From positions 2,133,669-2,197,668 of the forward strand of contig NZ_JACEIC010000002.1 in the NCBI RefSeq assembly GCF_013778305.1: a stretch of DNA of 64,000 nt. The letters run 5' to 3'. The stretch is from Nocardioides agri (lineage in GTDB: Bacteria > Actinomycetota > Actinomycetes > Propionibacteriales > Nocardioidaceae). The notes under the pieces were generated by a model. It was not told the DNA's origin and made no database searches. It worked only from the letters and a program-made list of their open reading frames with translations. Below are positions 40,913-49,662 of the stretch, piece by piece; the stretch's first letter is position 1, and each line of letters begins with the position of its first letter. Both the position numbers and the translations under genes were made by a program.

Positions 40913-42358
40913 TCAACGCCGCTCCGCCCAGGCACGCAGCGCGGCGGTGGCGTCGGCCTCGGTCATCGGGCCGTTGTCCATCCGCAGCTCGAGCAGGAAC
41001 CTGTAGGCCTCGCCGACCTCACGGCCGGGGCCGATCCCCAGGATCTCCATGATCTGGTTGCCGTCCAGGTCCGGCCGGATCGCGTCCAGCTCCTCCTGCT
41101 CGGCGAGCTGCGCGATCCGCGCCTCGAGCTCGTCGTAGGTCCGGCGCAGCCGGTCGGCCTTGCGCTTGTTGCGCGTCGTGCAGTCGGCGCGCGTCAGGAC
41201 GTGCAGCCGGGCCAGCTGGTCGCCGGCGTCACGCACGTAGCGGCGGACGGCCGAGTCGGTCCACTCCCCGGACCCGTAGCCGTGGAAGCGCAGGTGCAGC
41301 TCCACCAGGTGGCTGACCGCGTCGATGTCGTCGTTGGAGAACCGCAGCGCCTTCATCCGCTTGCGGGTCATCTTCGCGCCGACCACGTCGTGGTGGTGGA
41401 AGGTGACGGTCCCGTCCTCGACGAAGCGGCGGGTCCGCGGCTTGCCGACGTCGTGCATGAGCGCGGCGAAGCGGGACACGAAGTCCGGGCCGTCGAGGCG
41501 GGTGGCCTCCAGGTCGATCGCCTGCTCGAGCACCGTGAGCGTGTGCTCGTAGACGTCCTTGTGCCGGTGGTGCTCGTCGCGCTCCAGCGCCAGGGCCGGC
41601 AGCTCGGGCAGCACCAGGTCGGCGAGGCCGGTCTCGACGAGCAGCGTCAGGCCGAGCCGCGGGTACGGCGCGCACACCAGCTTGACCAGCTCGTCGCGGA
41701 CCCGCTCGGCGGAGATGATCTCGATGCGCGACGCCATGTCCCGCATCGCGTCGACCACGGCGGGGTCGACCGTGAAGCCGAGCTGCGCCGCGAACCGAGC
41801 GGCCCGCATCATCCGCAGCGGGTCGTCGGAGAAGGAGTCCTCCGGCCGGCCCGGCGTGCGCAGCACCCGGTGGGCGAGGTCGACGACGCCGCCGTACGGG
41901 TCCACGATCTCGCGGCCGGGCAGCGTGACGGCCATGGCGTTGACAGTGAAGTCCCGGCGCCGGAGGTCGCCCTCCAGGCTGTCGCCGAAGTCCACGTCCG
42001 GCTTGCGGGAGGACGGGTCGTAGGCCTCGGAGCGGTAGGTCGTGATCTCGACCTGCCAGTCGCCGTGGCGGCAGCCGATGGTGCCGAACGCTCGGCCCAT
42101 GTCCCAGATCGCGTCGGCCCAGCCCTTGAGCAGCTTCTCGGTCTGCTCGGGCCGCGCGGACGTGGTGAGGTCCAGGTCGTTGTGGTGCCGGCCCAGCATC
42201 GCGTCGCGCACCGGTCCGCCGACCAGCGCGATCTCGTGCCCGGCCTCGGTGAAGCGGCGGCCCAGCTCGTCGATCACCGGCGCGATCCGGTCCAGCTCGG
42301 CCGCGACACTGCGCTGGGCGTCGGCGATCTGGAGTGGCGGAGGGGGAGCGGCGGGCAC
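40913..42358 (-). CDS. cca: CCA tRNA nucleotidyltransferase
   Basis: Adds or repairs the CCA end of tRNAs. The nucleotidyltransferase core shows ALVGGPVRDAMLGRHHNDLDLT (GG-R and DxD), then RRDFTVNAMAV, an RNA-binding region with DDPLRMMRAARFAAQLGF, and an HD phosphohydrolase domain with HDVGKPRTRR. The GTG at 42358 gives 481 residues; a TTG nine bases upstream is possible. The message is probably short-leadered, since TAAACT (minus strand, 42373-42368) lies ten bases before. The divergent DUF6049 gene starts 70 bp away, as around pcnA/cca in other actinobacteria. Confidence 0.94.
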   Translation of the reverse strand: MPAAPPPPLQIADAQRSVAAELDRIAPVIDELGRRFTEAGHEIALVGGPVRDAMLGRHHNDLDLTTSARPEQTEKLLKGWADAIWDMGRAFGTIGCRHGDWQVEITTYRSEAYDPSSRKPDVDFGDSLEGDLRRRDFTVNAMAVTLPGREIVDPYGGVVDLAHRVLRTPGRPEDSFSDDPLRMMRAARFAAQLGFTVDPAVVDAMRDMASRIEIISAERVRDELVKLVCAPYPRLGLTLLVETGLADLVLPELPALALERDEHHRHKDVYEHTLTVLEQAIDLEATRLDGPDFVSRFAALMHDVGKPRTRRFVEDGTVTFHHHDVVGAKMTRKRMKALRFSNDDIDAVSHLVELHLRFHGYGSGEWTDSAVRRYVRDAGDQLARLHVLTRADCTTRNKRKADRLRRTYDELEARIAQLAEQEELDAIRPDLDGNQIMEILGIGPGREVGEAYRFLLELRMDNGPMTEADATAALRAWAERR

Positions 42359-42415
42359 GGGCGGCAAGTTTAGTGCCGACTGGCCCGTGGGCCCGATTCG
42401 CACGGACCCGGCCAG

Positions 42416-42421
42416 TAGAGT
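42416..42421 (+). promoter_or_regulatory. -10 box placed for a leaderless DUF6049 transcript
   Basis: TAGAGT ends seven bases before the GTG at 42428, so the transcript should start at or next to the start codon. The divergent cca gene has its own -10-like TAAACT in the same 69-bp gap. Confidence 0.55.
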
Positions 42422-42427
42422 CACTGC

Positions 42428-44605
42428 GTGCTTCGCCCCGTGTCGCTGCTGTCTGCCCTCGCAGCAGCGATCCTCGGCACCACGCTCGTCGCGATCGGAA
42501 GCGTCGCGTTCGCGCCGGGACTCGCCGGAGCCGCGCACGCTCCCAAGCGCGCGGACGCCGAGCCGCTGGCGGTCACCATCGAGAGGCTGACGCCGTCGGC
42601 GATCCCGAGGAGGGGGCCGGTGCGCGTGAGCGGCCGGGTGACGAACCTCGACGAGCAGACCTGGTCGACGATCAACCTCTATCCCTTCGCCTCCGAGGCC
42701 CCGATCACCACCGACGCCGAGCTCGCGGCCCAGGCCGCGGCGCCGGCGGACACGCCGGTCGGTGAGCGGATCACCGACCCGGGTCCCTACTTCGTCATCG
42801 ACGAGCTCGCCCCCGGGGAGAGCAAGCAGTACTCGTTCTCCGTCCCGCGGCGGCTGCTCCCGCGCGTGCCGGGCGTCTACTGGTTCGGCGTGCACGCACT
42901 CGGCCAGACCGGCGCGGAGCGCGACCCCGCAGCGGTGGCCGACGGCCGCGCACGCACCTTCCTGCCGCTCGTGCCGGCGTCGCAGGAGCCGGTCGACACG
43001 GCCTTGGTGGTGCCGGTCCGCCACGCGGTGCGGCACGACGCCGACGGGTCGGTCTCCGACGTCGAGCGGTGGGGGGAGACGCTGGCCCTCGGCGGCCAGC
43101 TCCGGTCCCTCGTCGACTTCGGCGTGGCCGCCGGCGACCGGCCGCTCAGCTGGCTCGTCGACCCGGCAGTCGTCGCCGCCGCCGGCCACCTCGCCGCAGG
43201 CAACCCCGCCCGCTCCATCGAGCCGACGATCGACGAGGAGCCCGACGCGGACGCCTCGGGGAGCCCGTCCCCGAGCGGCAGCGCGTCCGCGGACGAGGAG
43301 CCCGACTCCGACGGGACGAGCGACGGCGCGGGTGACGAGGAGGGCGACGGGGAGCCGGCCGAGAGCGACGAGGCCACCGCGGCTGCCGCGGCGGCCGCCG
43401 CCGAGTGGCTGCGTCGCCTGGAGACCGGGGTGACCGGCAGCGAGGTCCTCGGGCTGCCGTACGGCGACCTCGACGTCTCGGCCGCCGCGCAGCAGCAGCC
43501 GACGGCGTACGCCGAGGCGCGCGAGCGCACGGGCACCCAGCTCGCGCCGTGGGGCACGCCGCTGACCCCCGCCGTCGCCGCGCCCAACGGCTACCTCTCC
43601 AGCGCCGGTCTCGCCCTGACGCAGCCGGACACCCGGATCCTCATGACCGACCGCGCGTTCGGCGCCGACCCGCCCGCCGTCGCGCACACCGACGCGCGCA
43701 CCGTGGTCGTCAGCTCGTTCGGCGCCGCCAGCGGTGGGCCCGGACCCGAGGACCGCCGCTCGCCGATCGCGATGCGGCAGCGCCTGGTCAGCGAGGCCGC
43801 CCTCCGGGCGCTGGCGCCCGAGAGCCGGCCACTGGTGGTCGTGTTCCCCGACACCTGGGCGCCGTCGTCGAGCAGTGGCTTCTTCGAGGGTCTCGACCTG
43901 CCCTGGCTGCACCTGACCTCGGTCGGCGCCGTCGCCCAGCAGCCCAGCCGTGAGGTCGCCGCCGACGACATCCGCTACTCCGCCCGGCAGCGCCGCGCCG
44001 AGGTGAGCGCGGTCGACTTCGCCGCCTCCGACGAGCTGATCTCGGCGGGCGACACGCTCCAGAACCTGCTCACCCGCAACGACCAGGTCGGGGGGGTCGT
44101 CCGCGGCGAGGCGTACTCGCTGCGCGGGTACGCCGCGCGCCGGGCGCCGCTGCGCACCCGCGCCTCGGCGTTCCGCTCCCGCGGCTGGATCGAGGAGCGG
44201 CTGGGCGCCGTCGAGGTCGACGCGCCGCGGGCCGTCATCCTCTCCAGCGGCAGCGGACGGTTCACGGCGACGCTCACCAACGGCCTCGACCAGCCCGTCA
44301 CCGTCCGGCTCCGCGCGGTCACCGACCCGCAGCTGCGCGTCTCGGTGCCGGACGAGCCGATCGAGCTGGCGGCGGACGCCCGCACCACCGTGCTGCTCAA
44401 CGCCTCCTCCGACGGCGCCGGCGTCCGGTCCGCGAACCTCGTGCTCACCGACACCGAAGGCACCACGATCGACTCCGACCCGGTGCCGATCCGGTCCAAC
44501 CGGGTCAGCAACGTGATCTGGCTGATCCTCGGCACCGGCGTGGCGCTGCTGTTCGCGACGATCGTGCTCCGGCTGGTGCGCCGGGTCCGGGCGGCCCGCT
44601 CATGA
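42428..44605 (+). CDS. DUF6049-family envelope protein
   Basis: A 725-residue exported membrane protein. It begins with a signal peptide (LLSALAAAILGTTLVAIGS, cleavage near GAAHA), has an extracellular beta-rich body with an acidic Asp/Glu/Ser-rich stretch at about residues 275-320, and ends in a membrane helix (VIWLILGTGVALLFATIVL) with a short basic tail. This family lies upstream of murJ in many actinobacteria, and here the stop overlaps the murJ start (ATGA). A role in cell-wall assembly alongside MurJ is a reasonable inference; no catalytic motif is seen. Confidence 0.82.
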   Translation: MLRPVSLLSALAAAILGTTLVAIGSVAFAPGLAGAAHAPKRADAEPLAVTIERLTPSAIPRRGPVRVSGRVTNLDEQTWSTINLYPFASEAPITTDAELAAQAAAPADTPVGERITDPGPYFVIDELAPGESKQYSFSVPRRLLPRVPGVYWFGVHALGQTGAERDPAAVADGRARTFLPLVPASQEPVDTALVVPVRHAVRHDADGSVSDVERWGETLALGGQLRSLVDFGVAAGDRPLSWLVDPAVVAAAGHLAAGNPARSIEPTIDEEPDADASGSPSPSGSASADEEPDSDGTSDGAGDEEGDGEPAESDEATAAAAAAAAEWLRRLETGVTGSEVLGLPYGDLDVSAAAQQQPTAYAEARERTGTQLAPWGTPLTPAVAAPNGYLSSAGLALTQPDTRILMTDRAFGADPPAVAHTDARTVVVSSFGAASGGPGPEDRRSPIAMRQRLVSEAALRALAPESRPLVVVFPDTWAPSSSSGFFEGLDLPWLHLTSVGAVAQQPSREVAADDIRYSARQRRAEVSAVDFAASDELISAGDTLQNLLTRNDQVGGVVRGEAYSLRGYAARRAPLRTRASAFRSRGWIEERLGAVEVDAPRAVILSSGSGRFTATLTNGLDQPVTVRLRAVTDPQLRVSVPDEPIELAADARTTVLLNASSDGAGVRSANLVLTDTEGTTIDSDPVPIRSNRVSNVIWLILGTGVALLFATIVLRLVRRVRAARS

Positions 44606-46278
44606 GCACCTTCGACGACGAGCGCCCGGAGGACGAGCGCGCCGGCGTCCTCGCCAACAGCGCGGTGATGGCGGCCGGCACGGTCTTCTCCCGGATGAGC
44701 GGGTTCATCCGCTCGGCGCTGCTCGCCGCGGCGCTCGGCCCCGCCCTGCACGCCGACCTGTTCAACATCGCCAACACGATCCCGAACATGGTCTACATCC
44801 TGGTCGCCGGCGGGGTGATCAACGCGGTGCTCGTGCCCCAGCTCGTGCGCACCATGCGCAGCGACCCCGACGGCGGCGACGCCTACCTCAGCCGGATCGT
44901 GACCCTCGCCGCGCTCTTCCTCGGCGCCGTCACGCTCGTGCTGATCGCCCTGGCGCCATGGGCGATGGACCTCTTCCTCGACTCCGACTACTCCGAGCCC
45001 GAGCTGGCGGACCAGCGCCAGTCGATCATCGACTTCGCGCGGTTCTGCCTGCCCCAGGTCTTCTTCTACGGGATGTTCGTGCTGGTCGGCCAGATCCTCA
45101 ATGCCCGCGGCCGGTTCGGGCCGATGATGTGGGCGCCGATCGCCAACAACATCATCTCGGTCGGCGTGCTGGTCACCTACCTCGTCGTCTTCGGGCCCGC
45201 CCGGGGCGCCGAGATCGTCGGCGCCTTCACGCCCGGTCAGGAGCTCCTGCTCGGCCTCGGCGCGACGCTCGGCATCGTCGCCCAGTTCGCGGTGCTGGTG
45301 CCCTACCTGCGCGCCGCCGGCGTCCACTACCGCCCGCGCTTCGACTTCCTCCACACCGGCCTCGGGCACACGATGCGCCTCGCGGTGTGGACGGTGCTGT
45401 TCGTCGTCGTCAACCAGATCGCCTACACGGTGGTCGTCCACCTCGCCTCGGGCGGCACCGCCTCCGACCCCGACGGCACCGGCTACACCGTCTACCAGAA
45501 CACGTTCCTCATCATGATGGTCCCGCACTCGGTCGTGACGGTCTCGCTGGCGACCGCGATCCTGCCGCGGATGTCGGCGCGCGCCGCGAGTGACGACCGC
45601 GCCGCCATGTCGCGGACGCTCGCGGAGACGCTGCGCACCGCGCTGAGCGTGGTGCTGCCGTTCGCCCTGCTGCTGCCGGTCATCGCCACCGATCTCTCGC
45701 ACCTGATCTGGGGGTACGGCGCGAGCTCGGAGCTCTTCGACCGCTACGCGCCGTCGCTCGCGCTCTTCGGCATCGGGCTGGTGTTCTTCACCGTCCACTA
45801 CCTGGTGCTGCGCGGCTTCTACGCCCTGGAGATGACCCGCACCGTCTTCTGGATCCAGTGCGCGGTCGCCGGCACCAACATCGTCGTCGCGATGCTGCTG
45901 GTGCGCGAGGCCACCGCCGCCGAGACGTCGCCCGCCCTCGTGCTCGCCTACAGCGCCTCCTACCTGGTCGGGTCGTGCCTCTCGTACGCCGTGCTCCGGC
46001 GTCTCCTCGGCGGGCTGCACACCCCGGCGCTGGTGCGCTTCCTCGTGCGGATGGCGATCGTCGCCGGCCTCGCCACGGCGGCGGCCGCGGGCACGGCGTA
46101 CCTGCTCGACTCGGTCGCCGACGACGAGAGCTGGATCCTGGCCGTGGTCCGGCTGACGGTCGTCGGCGCGGTGGACGCCGTCGTGCTCGTCGCCCTGGCC
46201 CGCGCGTTCCACGTGCGGGAGCTGACCTCGATGATCGAGACGATCACCCGCCGTGTTCCCGTCCTGCGACGACCATGA
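44602..46278 (+). CDS. murJ: Lipid II flippase MurJ
   Basis: Polytopic MOP-superfamily flippase of 558 residues with about fourteen hydrophobic segments, which moves lipid II across the membrane. MviN-family runs include TVFSRMSGFIRSALLAAALG, ANTIPNMVYILVAGGVINAV and LNARGRFGPMMWAPIANNII. In mycobacteria MurJ is fused to a pseudokinase domain; here the gene stops after the transporter and the pseudokinase is a separate gene 64 bp downstream. It overlaps DUF6049 by four bases. Confidence 0.94.
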   Translation: MSTFDDERPEDERAGVLANSAVMAAGTVFSRMSGFIRSALLAAALGPALHADLFNIANTIPNMVYILVAGGVINAVLVPQLVRTMRSDPDGGDAYLSRIVTLAALFLGAVTLVLIALAPWAMDLFLDSDYSEPELADQRQSIIDFARFCLPQVFFYGMFVLVGQILNARGRFGPMMWAPIANNIISVGVLVTYLVVFGPARGAEIVGAFTPGQELLLGLGATLGIVAQFAVLVPYLRAAGVHYRPRFDFLHTGLGHTMRLAVWTVLFVVVNQIAYTVVVHLASGGTASDPDGTGYTVYQNTFLIMMVPHSVVTVSLATAILPRMSARAASDDRAAMSRTLAETLRTALSVVLPFALLLPVIATDLSHLIWGYGASSELFDRYAPSLALFGIGLVFFTVHYLVLRGFYALEMTRTVFWIQCAVAGTNIVVAMLLVREATAAETSPALVLAYSASYLVGSCLSYAVLRRLLGGLHTPALVRFLVRMAIVAGLATAAAAGTAYLLDSVADDESWILAVVRLTVVGAVDAVVLVALARAFHVRELTSMIETITRRVPVLRRP

Positions 46279-46285
46279 CTCGCCC

Positions 46286-46291
46286 TACGAT
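46286..46291 (+). promoter_or_regulatory. -10 box for the pseudokinase gene
   Basis: TACGAT in the 64-bp gap after murJ, about 50 bases before the GTG at 46343, suggests an additional promoter within the cell-wall operon. No convincing -35 is seen. Confidence 0.4.
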
Positions 46292-46342
46292 GACCTTGAG
46301 CCCTACGGCCCAGACCTGATCACGGCAGACGGAGGGAGCTGA

Positions 46343-48202
46343 GTGCCGAGCTCGATCCGGCCGGGCGACGTGCTCGCCGACCGGTACCGCCTGGTCGACC
46401 TCCTCACCGAGAGCGGAGGCGGCCGCTTCTGGCGTGCGCACGACCGGATCCTCGAGCGGCACGTCGCCCTGCACGTCATCGCCGAGGACGACGAGCGGGC
46501 GGCAGCGCTGATGGAGGCCGCCCGCCGGTCCGCGACCGTCCACGACCGGCGGCTGCTGCGCGTGCTGGATGCCGACGAGGCCGACGGCCTGTGCTTCGTC
46601 GTCAACGAGTGGGGCTCGGGCGACTCCCTCGACATCATGCTCGCCGGCGGCGGGCCGCTCGGGCCGCGCCGGGCGGCGTGGATCGTCTCCGAGGTCGCGG
46701 CGGCGATCGCCGCGGGTCACCGCGCGGGCGTCGCGCACGGCCGGCTGGTCCCGGAGAACGTCCTCATCGACCACACCGGCGGGGTCCGCCTGATCGGCTT
46801 CGCGGTCGACGCCGCCATGCACGGCCTGCCGCCCGGGCGCGTGACGACCGACGTCGCCGACCTCGGCAGCCTCCTCTACGCCGCGCTCACCGGCCGCTGG
46901 ACCGGGTCGCCCGGCTCCGCCGTCCCTCCGGCGCCGGTCGAGCAGGGCCGGGTGCTGCGCCCCCGCCAGGTCCGGGCGGGGATCCCCCGTCCGCTCGACG
47001 CGCTGTGCGACGAGATCGTGAACCCCTACGCCGGCCCGACCGCGGCCCGGCTCCGCGGCACCCACGACCTGGCGACCGCCCAGGGCATCGCCGACTACCT
47101 CTGCGAGTTCGTCGGGGACCCGACCGGCCTGGCCGAGGCGGAGGCGGCCGCGGGGCACCGCGACACCACCGAGGTCCCGGTCCTGCCGCCGGTCCCGGAC
47201 CTGCTGCCGCACGACGCCGCGCCCCCGGAGCCCGAGCCCGAGCCCGAGCCGGAGCCCGTACCCGAACGGGTCCCCGAGCCCGAGCCGACCCAGGCGGGCC
47301 TGCCGATCTTCGACGACGACGGCGGCGTGTCGTGGATGACCGCGCCCGGGACGCCGGCGCCACCCCCACCGCCCTTCGAGGAGCCGCCGGAGCGGCCGCT
47401 CTTCGCCCCCGCGCCGACCGACGGCGCCCCGGTGCGCACGCCCCGGCCCGGTCGGGCGCCGGACCCGCAGCCCGAGCCGACGCCCCGCCCGACCCCGGCC
47501 GGTCCGGCCGGTCGCTCGTTCTGGCCCTGGGACACCGGCACCGGGGCGATCGCCGTGGCCGACCCCGACCTCGAGGCCGAGGAGGTGCCCGGCCGGAGCT
47601 GGCTGCGCCTCGCGGCGATCATCGGCGCCGGCGTGCTCCTGCTGCTCGCCGTGGTCGTCGCCTACAACGTCGGCCGCGGCCGCACGCCGCTCGGCGCCCT
47701 GCCGGAGGACGAGTCCCCCACCCCGAGCCCCAGCAGCCAGACGCCGATCGCGCGGTCCTCGAACCCGATCGAGGTGGTCGCGAAGAGCGACTTCGACCCG
47801 CAGGGCTCTCCTCGTGAGGAGAACCCCGAGGAGGTGCCGCTCGCGCTCGACGGCGACGCGACCACCGCATGGCGCACCCAGACCTACGAGCAGAACTTCG
47901 GGCCGCAGGGTCTCAAGACCGGCGTCGGGCTGCTGCTCGACCTCGGCAGCAGCCAGTCGGTCAGCGCCGTGGACGTCACGGTCGCCGGCGGCTCCACCGG
48001 AGTGTCGCTCTACCTGACGGACGCGGTGCCGACCGGGGTCCGCGACCTCACGCCCGTCCAGTCGGCGACCGTCGACGCGGCCGGGCAGATCGAGCTGCCG
48101 GAGCCGACCACCGGGCGCTACGTCGTCGTGTGGCTGACCTCGCTCCCCGCCGTCGCCGGCGGGTTCCAGGGTGCGGTCGCCGAGGTGACGGTCCGCGGAT
48201 GA
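46343..48202 (+). CDS. MurJ-associated membrane pseudokinase with extracellular discoidin-like domain
   Basis: A 619-residue protein. Residues about 10-260 have a Ser/Thr kinase fold but the catalytic elements are lost: the glycine loop reads LLTESGGGRFW, the HRD loop is HGRLVPENVL and the DFG position reads LIGFAVD. A long Pro/Glu-rich linker with PEPEPE repeats follows, then a membrane helix at about 415-440 and an extracellular beta-sandwich (DGDATTAWRTQTYEQNFG) like sugar-binding discoidin domains. This is the architecture of the C-terminal half of mycobacterial MviN, where the phosphorylated pseudokinase binds an FHA protein to restrain wall synthesis. The GTG follows GGAGGGAGCTGA. Confidence 0.87.
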   Translation: MPSSIRPGDVLADRYRLVDLLTESGGGRFWRAHDRILERHVALHVIAEDDERAAALMEAARRSATVHDRRLLRVLDADEADGLCFVVNEWGSGDSLDIMLAGGGPLGPRRAAWIVSEVAAAIAAGHRAGVAHGRLVPENVLIDHTGGVRLIGFAVDAAMHGLPPGRVTTDVADLGSLLYAALTGRWTGSPGSAVPPAPVEQGRVLRPRQVRAGIPRPLDALCDEIVNPYAGPTAARLRGTHDLATAQGIADYLCEFVGDPTGLAEAEAAAGHRDTTEVPVLPPVPDLLPHDAAPPEPEPEPEPEPVPERVPEPEPTQAGLPIFDDDGGVSWMTAPGTPAPPPPPFEEPPERPLFAPAPTDGAPVRTPRPGRAPDPQPEPTPRPTPAGPAGRSFWPWDTGTGAIAVADPDLEAEEVPGRSWLRLAAIIGAGVLLLLAVVVAYNVGRGRTPLGALPEDESPTPSPSSQTPIARSSNPIEVVAKSDFDPQGSPREENPEEVPLALDGDATTAWRTQTYEQNFGPQGLKTGVGLLLDLGSSQSVSAVDVTVAGGSTGVSLYLTDAVPTGVRDLTPVQSATVDAAGQIELPEPTTGRYVVVWLTSLPAVAGGFQGAVAEVTVRG

Positions 48203-48873
48203 GCGAGCGCACCGACCGCGAGCTGCTCGCCGCGCACGTCGCCGGTGACCGCGACGCGTTCGGCGTGCTCTTCACCCGCCACCGCGACCGGATGTGGGCC
48301 GTCGCGCTGCGCACGATGGGCAACCACGAGGACGCGGCCGACGGCCTCCAGGACGGCATGATCGCGGCGTACCGCCGGGCGTCGAGCTACCGCGGCGACG
48401 CGGCCGTCACCACCTGGCTGCACCGGGTCGTGGTCAACGCCTGCCTCGACCGCCTCCGGGCCGGCAAGGTGCGCCGCGCCGACCCCCTCCCCGACGACCT
48501 CGACGAGCGCAGCGGCCGGGGCTCGCTGGTCGCCGCCGACCCGAGCGGCACCCCCGACCCGGCCGACGTCGCCGTGCGGCACGAACGGCGGGGCGTGGTG
48601 CTCGACGCCCTCGCGACCCTGCCGCCGGAGCAGCGCGCTGCGCTGGTGCTGGTCGACATGGAGGGCTACCCGGTCGCCGAAGCGGCCGTGATGCTCGACT
48701 GCCCGGTCGGCACCGTGAAGTCGCGGTGCTCCCGGGGCCGGGCGCGGCTCGCCGAGCTGCTCGCGCCCCTGCTGGACGCCGAGCGTGACGCAGACGACGT
48801 CCCGGCCCGGAACCCCGTCCCGCCCGCGCCCGTCTCACCCGGTGACCCACCCCGTGGCCCGCCCGTGAGCTGA
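48199..48873 (+). CDS. sigM: ECF sigma factor, SigM-like
   Basis: Extracytoplasmic-function sigma factor of 224 residues. Region 2 covers about 8-80 (NHEDAADGLQDGMIAAYRRA, TWLHRVVVNACLDRLR) and region 4 about 125-180 (LPPEQRAALVLVDMEGYPVAEAAVMLDCPVGTVKSRCSRGRARL). A Pro-rich tail ends the protein. The ATG overlaps the pseudokinase stop. The order murJ, pseudokinase, sigM, anti-sigma, trxB, trxA matches the conserved mycobacterial and Streptomyces region, which supports the SigM name. Confidence 0.87.
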   Translation: MSERTDRELLAAHVAGDRDAFGVLFTRHRDRMWAVALRTMGNHEDAADGLQDGMIAAYRRASSYRGDAAVTTWLHRVVVNACLDRLRAGKVRRADPLPDDLDERSGRGSLVAADPSGTPDPADVAVRHERRGVVLDALATLPPEQRAALVLVDMEGYPVAEAAVMLDCPVGTVKSRCSRGRARLAELLAPLLDAERDADDVPARNPVPPAPVSPGDPPRGPPVS

Positions 48874-48927
48874 GGTCGTCCCCTGCCCAGACCACACCCG
48901 CCCGCACCCGAGAGGAGGTGAGCTCCC

Positions 48928-49587
48928 ATGAACGATCCCGACGACGCCGTCCGCCGCCTGCTGGCCGAGGCCCGCCACGCCGAGCCGCTCCCCGACGACG
49001 TCGCCGCACGGCTCGACGACGTGCTCGCCGACCTCCGTGCCGAAGGTCCGCCCCCCGCGGTTGTCGACCTGGCCGCGGCCCGCCGGCGGCGCACCCGGCT
49101 GCGCAACGGGCTGGTCGCCGCGGCCGCGGTGGTGCTGGTCGGGTTCGGCATCAGCCGCGTCGACCTCTCCGGCATGTCGACGGACTCCTCCGACGCCGGG
49201 GGGTCTGCGGACAGCGCGGCGCGCGAGTCCGCGGCGGCGCCCGCGGCCCCGAGCCCGCTCGACGGCGACGCGCAGGCGGAGGGGCAGCTGGACGGGCAGG
49301 GCCTGGCGAGCCTCGGCCCGGTCGTGCGGCTGCGCTCCGACCGGCTCGAGCAGCAGGTGCAGCGGCTGGTCGCCGCCTCGGCGGCCGGCTCCGACCAGGG
49401 CCGCTCGGCCGACGAGGTCGACGAGTGCCCGGCCCCGTCCGGCCCGGGGCGGTCGCTCGCTGCGACGTACGACGGGGCGCCGGCGGTCCTCGTGCTGCGC
49501 CCCCCGGCGGGCGGTGTCCGGGTCGCCGACGTCTACCTGTGCGGGGAGAGCACCCCGGTCCGCTCGGTGAGCGTCCCCGTGGGCTGA
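48928..49587 (+). CDS. Probable anti-sigma factor membrane protein (RsmA-like)
   Basis: A 219-residue single-pass membrane protein. A helical cytoplasmic part (DDAVRRLLAEARHAEPLPDD) precedes a basic stretch RRRRTRLR, a membrane helix (NGLVAAAAVVLVGFGI) and an Ala/Ser-rich outer domain with two cysteines. There is no zinc HxxxCxxC motif. The position directly after the SigM-like gene and the topology suggest an anti-sigma factor. The site GAGGAGGTG is strong. Sequence alone would not identify it. Confidence 0.72.
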   Translation: MNDPDDAVRRLLAEARHAEPLPDDVAARLDDVLADLRAEGPPPAVVDLAAARRRRTRLRNGLVAAAAVVLVGFGISRVDLSGMSTDSSDAGGSADSAARESAAAPAAPSPLDGDAQAEGQLDGQGLASLGPVVRLRSDRLEQQVQRLVAASAAGSDQGRSADEVDECPAPSGPGRSLAATYDGAPAVLVLRPPAGGVRVADVYLCGESTPVRSVSVPVG

Positions 49588-49589
49588 GC

Positions 49590-49616
49590 GGGAAGGTTCC
49601 TCACCTACGATCGGTT
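49590..49616 (+). promoter_or_regulatory. Candidate SigR/SigH-type promoter of trxBA
   Basis: GGGAAG (49590-49595), exactly 18 bases, then GTT (49614-49616) matches the thiol-stress sigma pattern GGAAT-N18-GTT known for Streptomyces SigR and its relatives, except for the last base of the first element. A vegetative -10, TACGAT (49606-49611), overlaps it, so two holoenzymes may share the site. Confidence 0.6.
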
Positions 49617-49662
49617 GTACTGGTCGCAGTCCCGCGTCCCTCACCGAGGAGAGTCACCCTCC

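Noticed and set aside
40913..43912. A 999-codon minus-strand frame covering cca and the DUF6049 gene
   Set aside because: Only the part below 42358 matches the CCA-adding enzyme; the rest is antisense to a signal-peptide protein.
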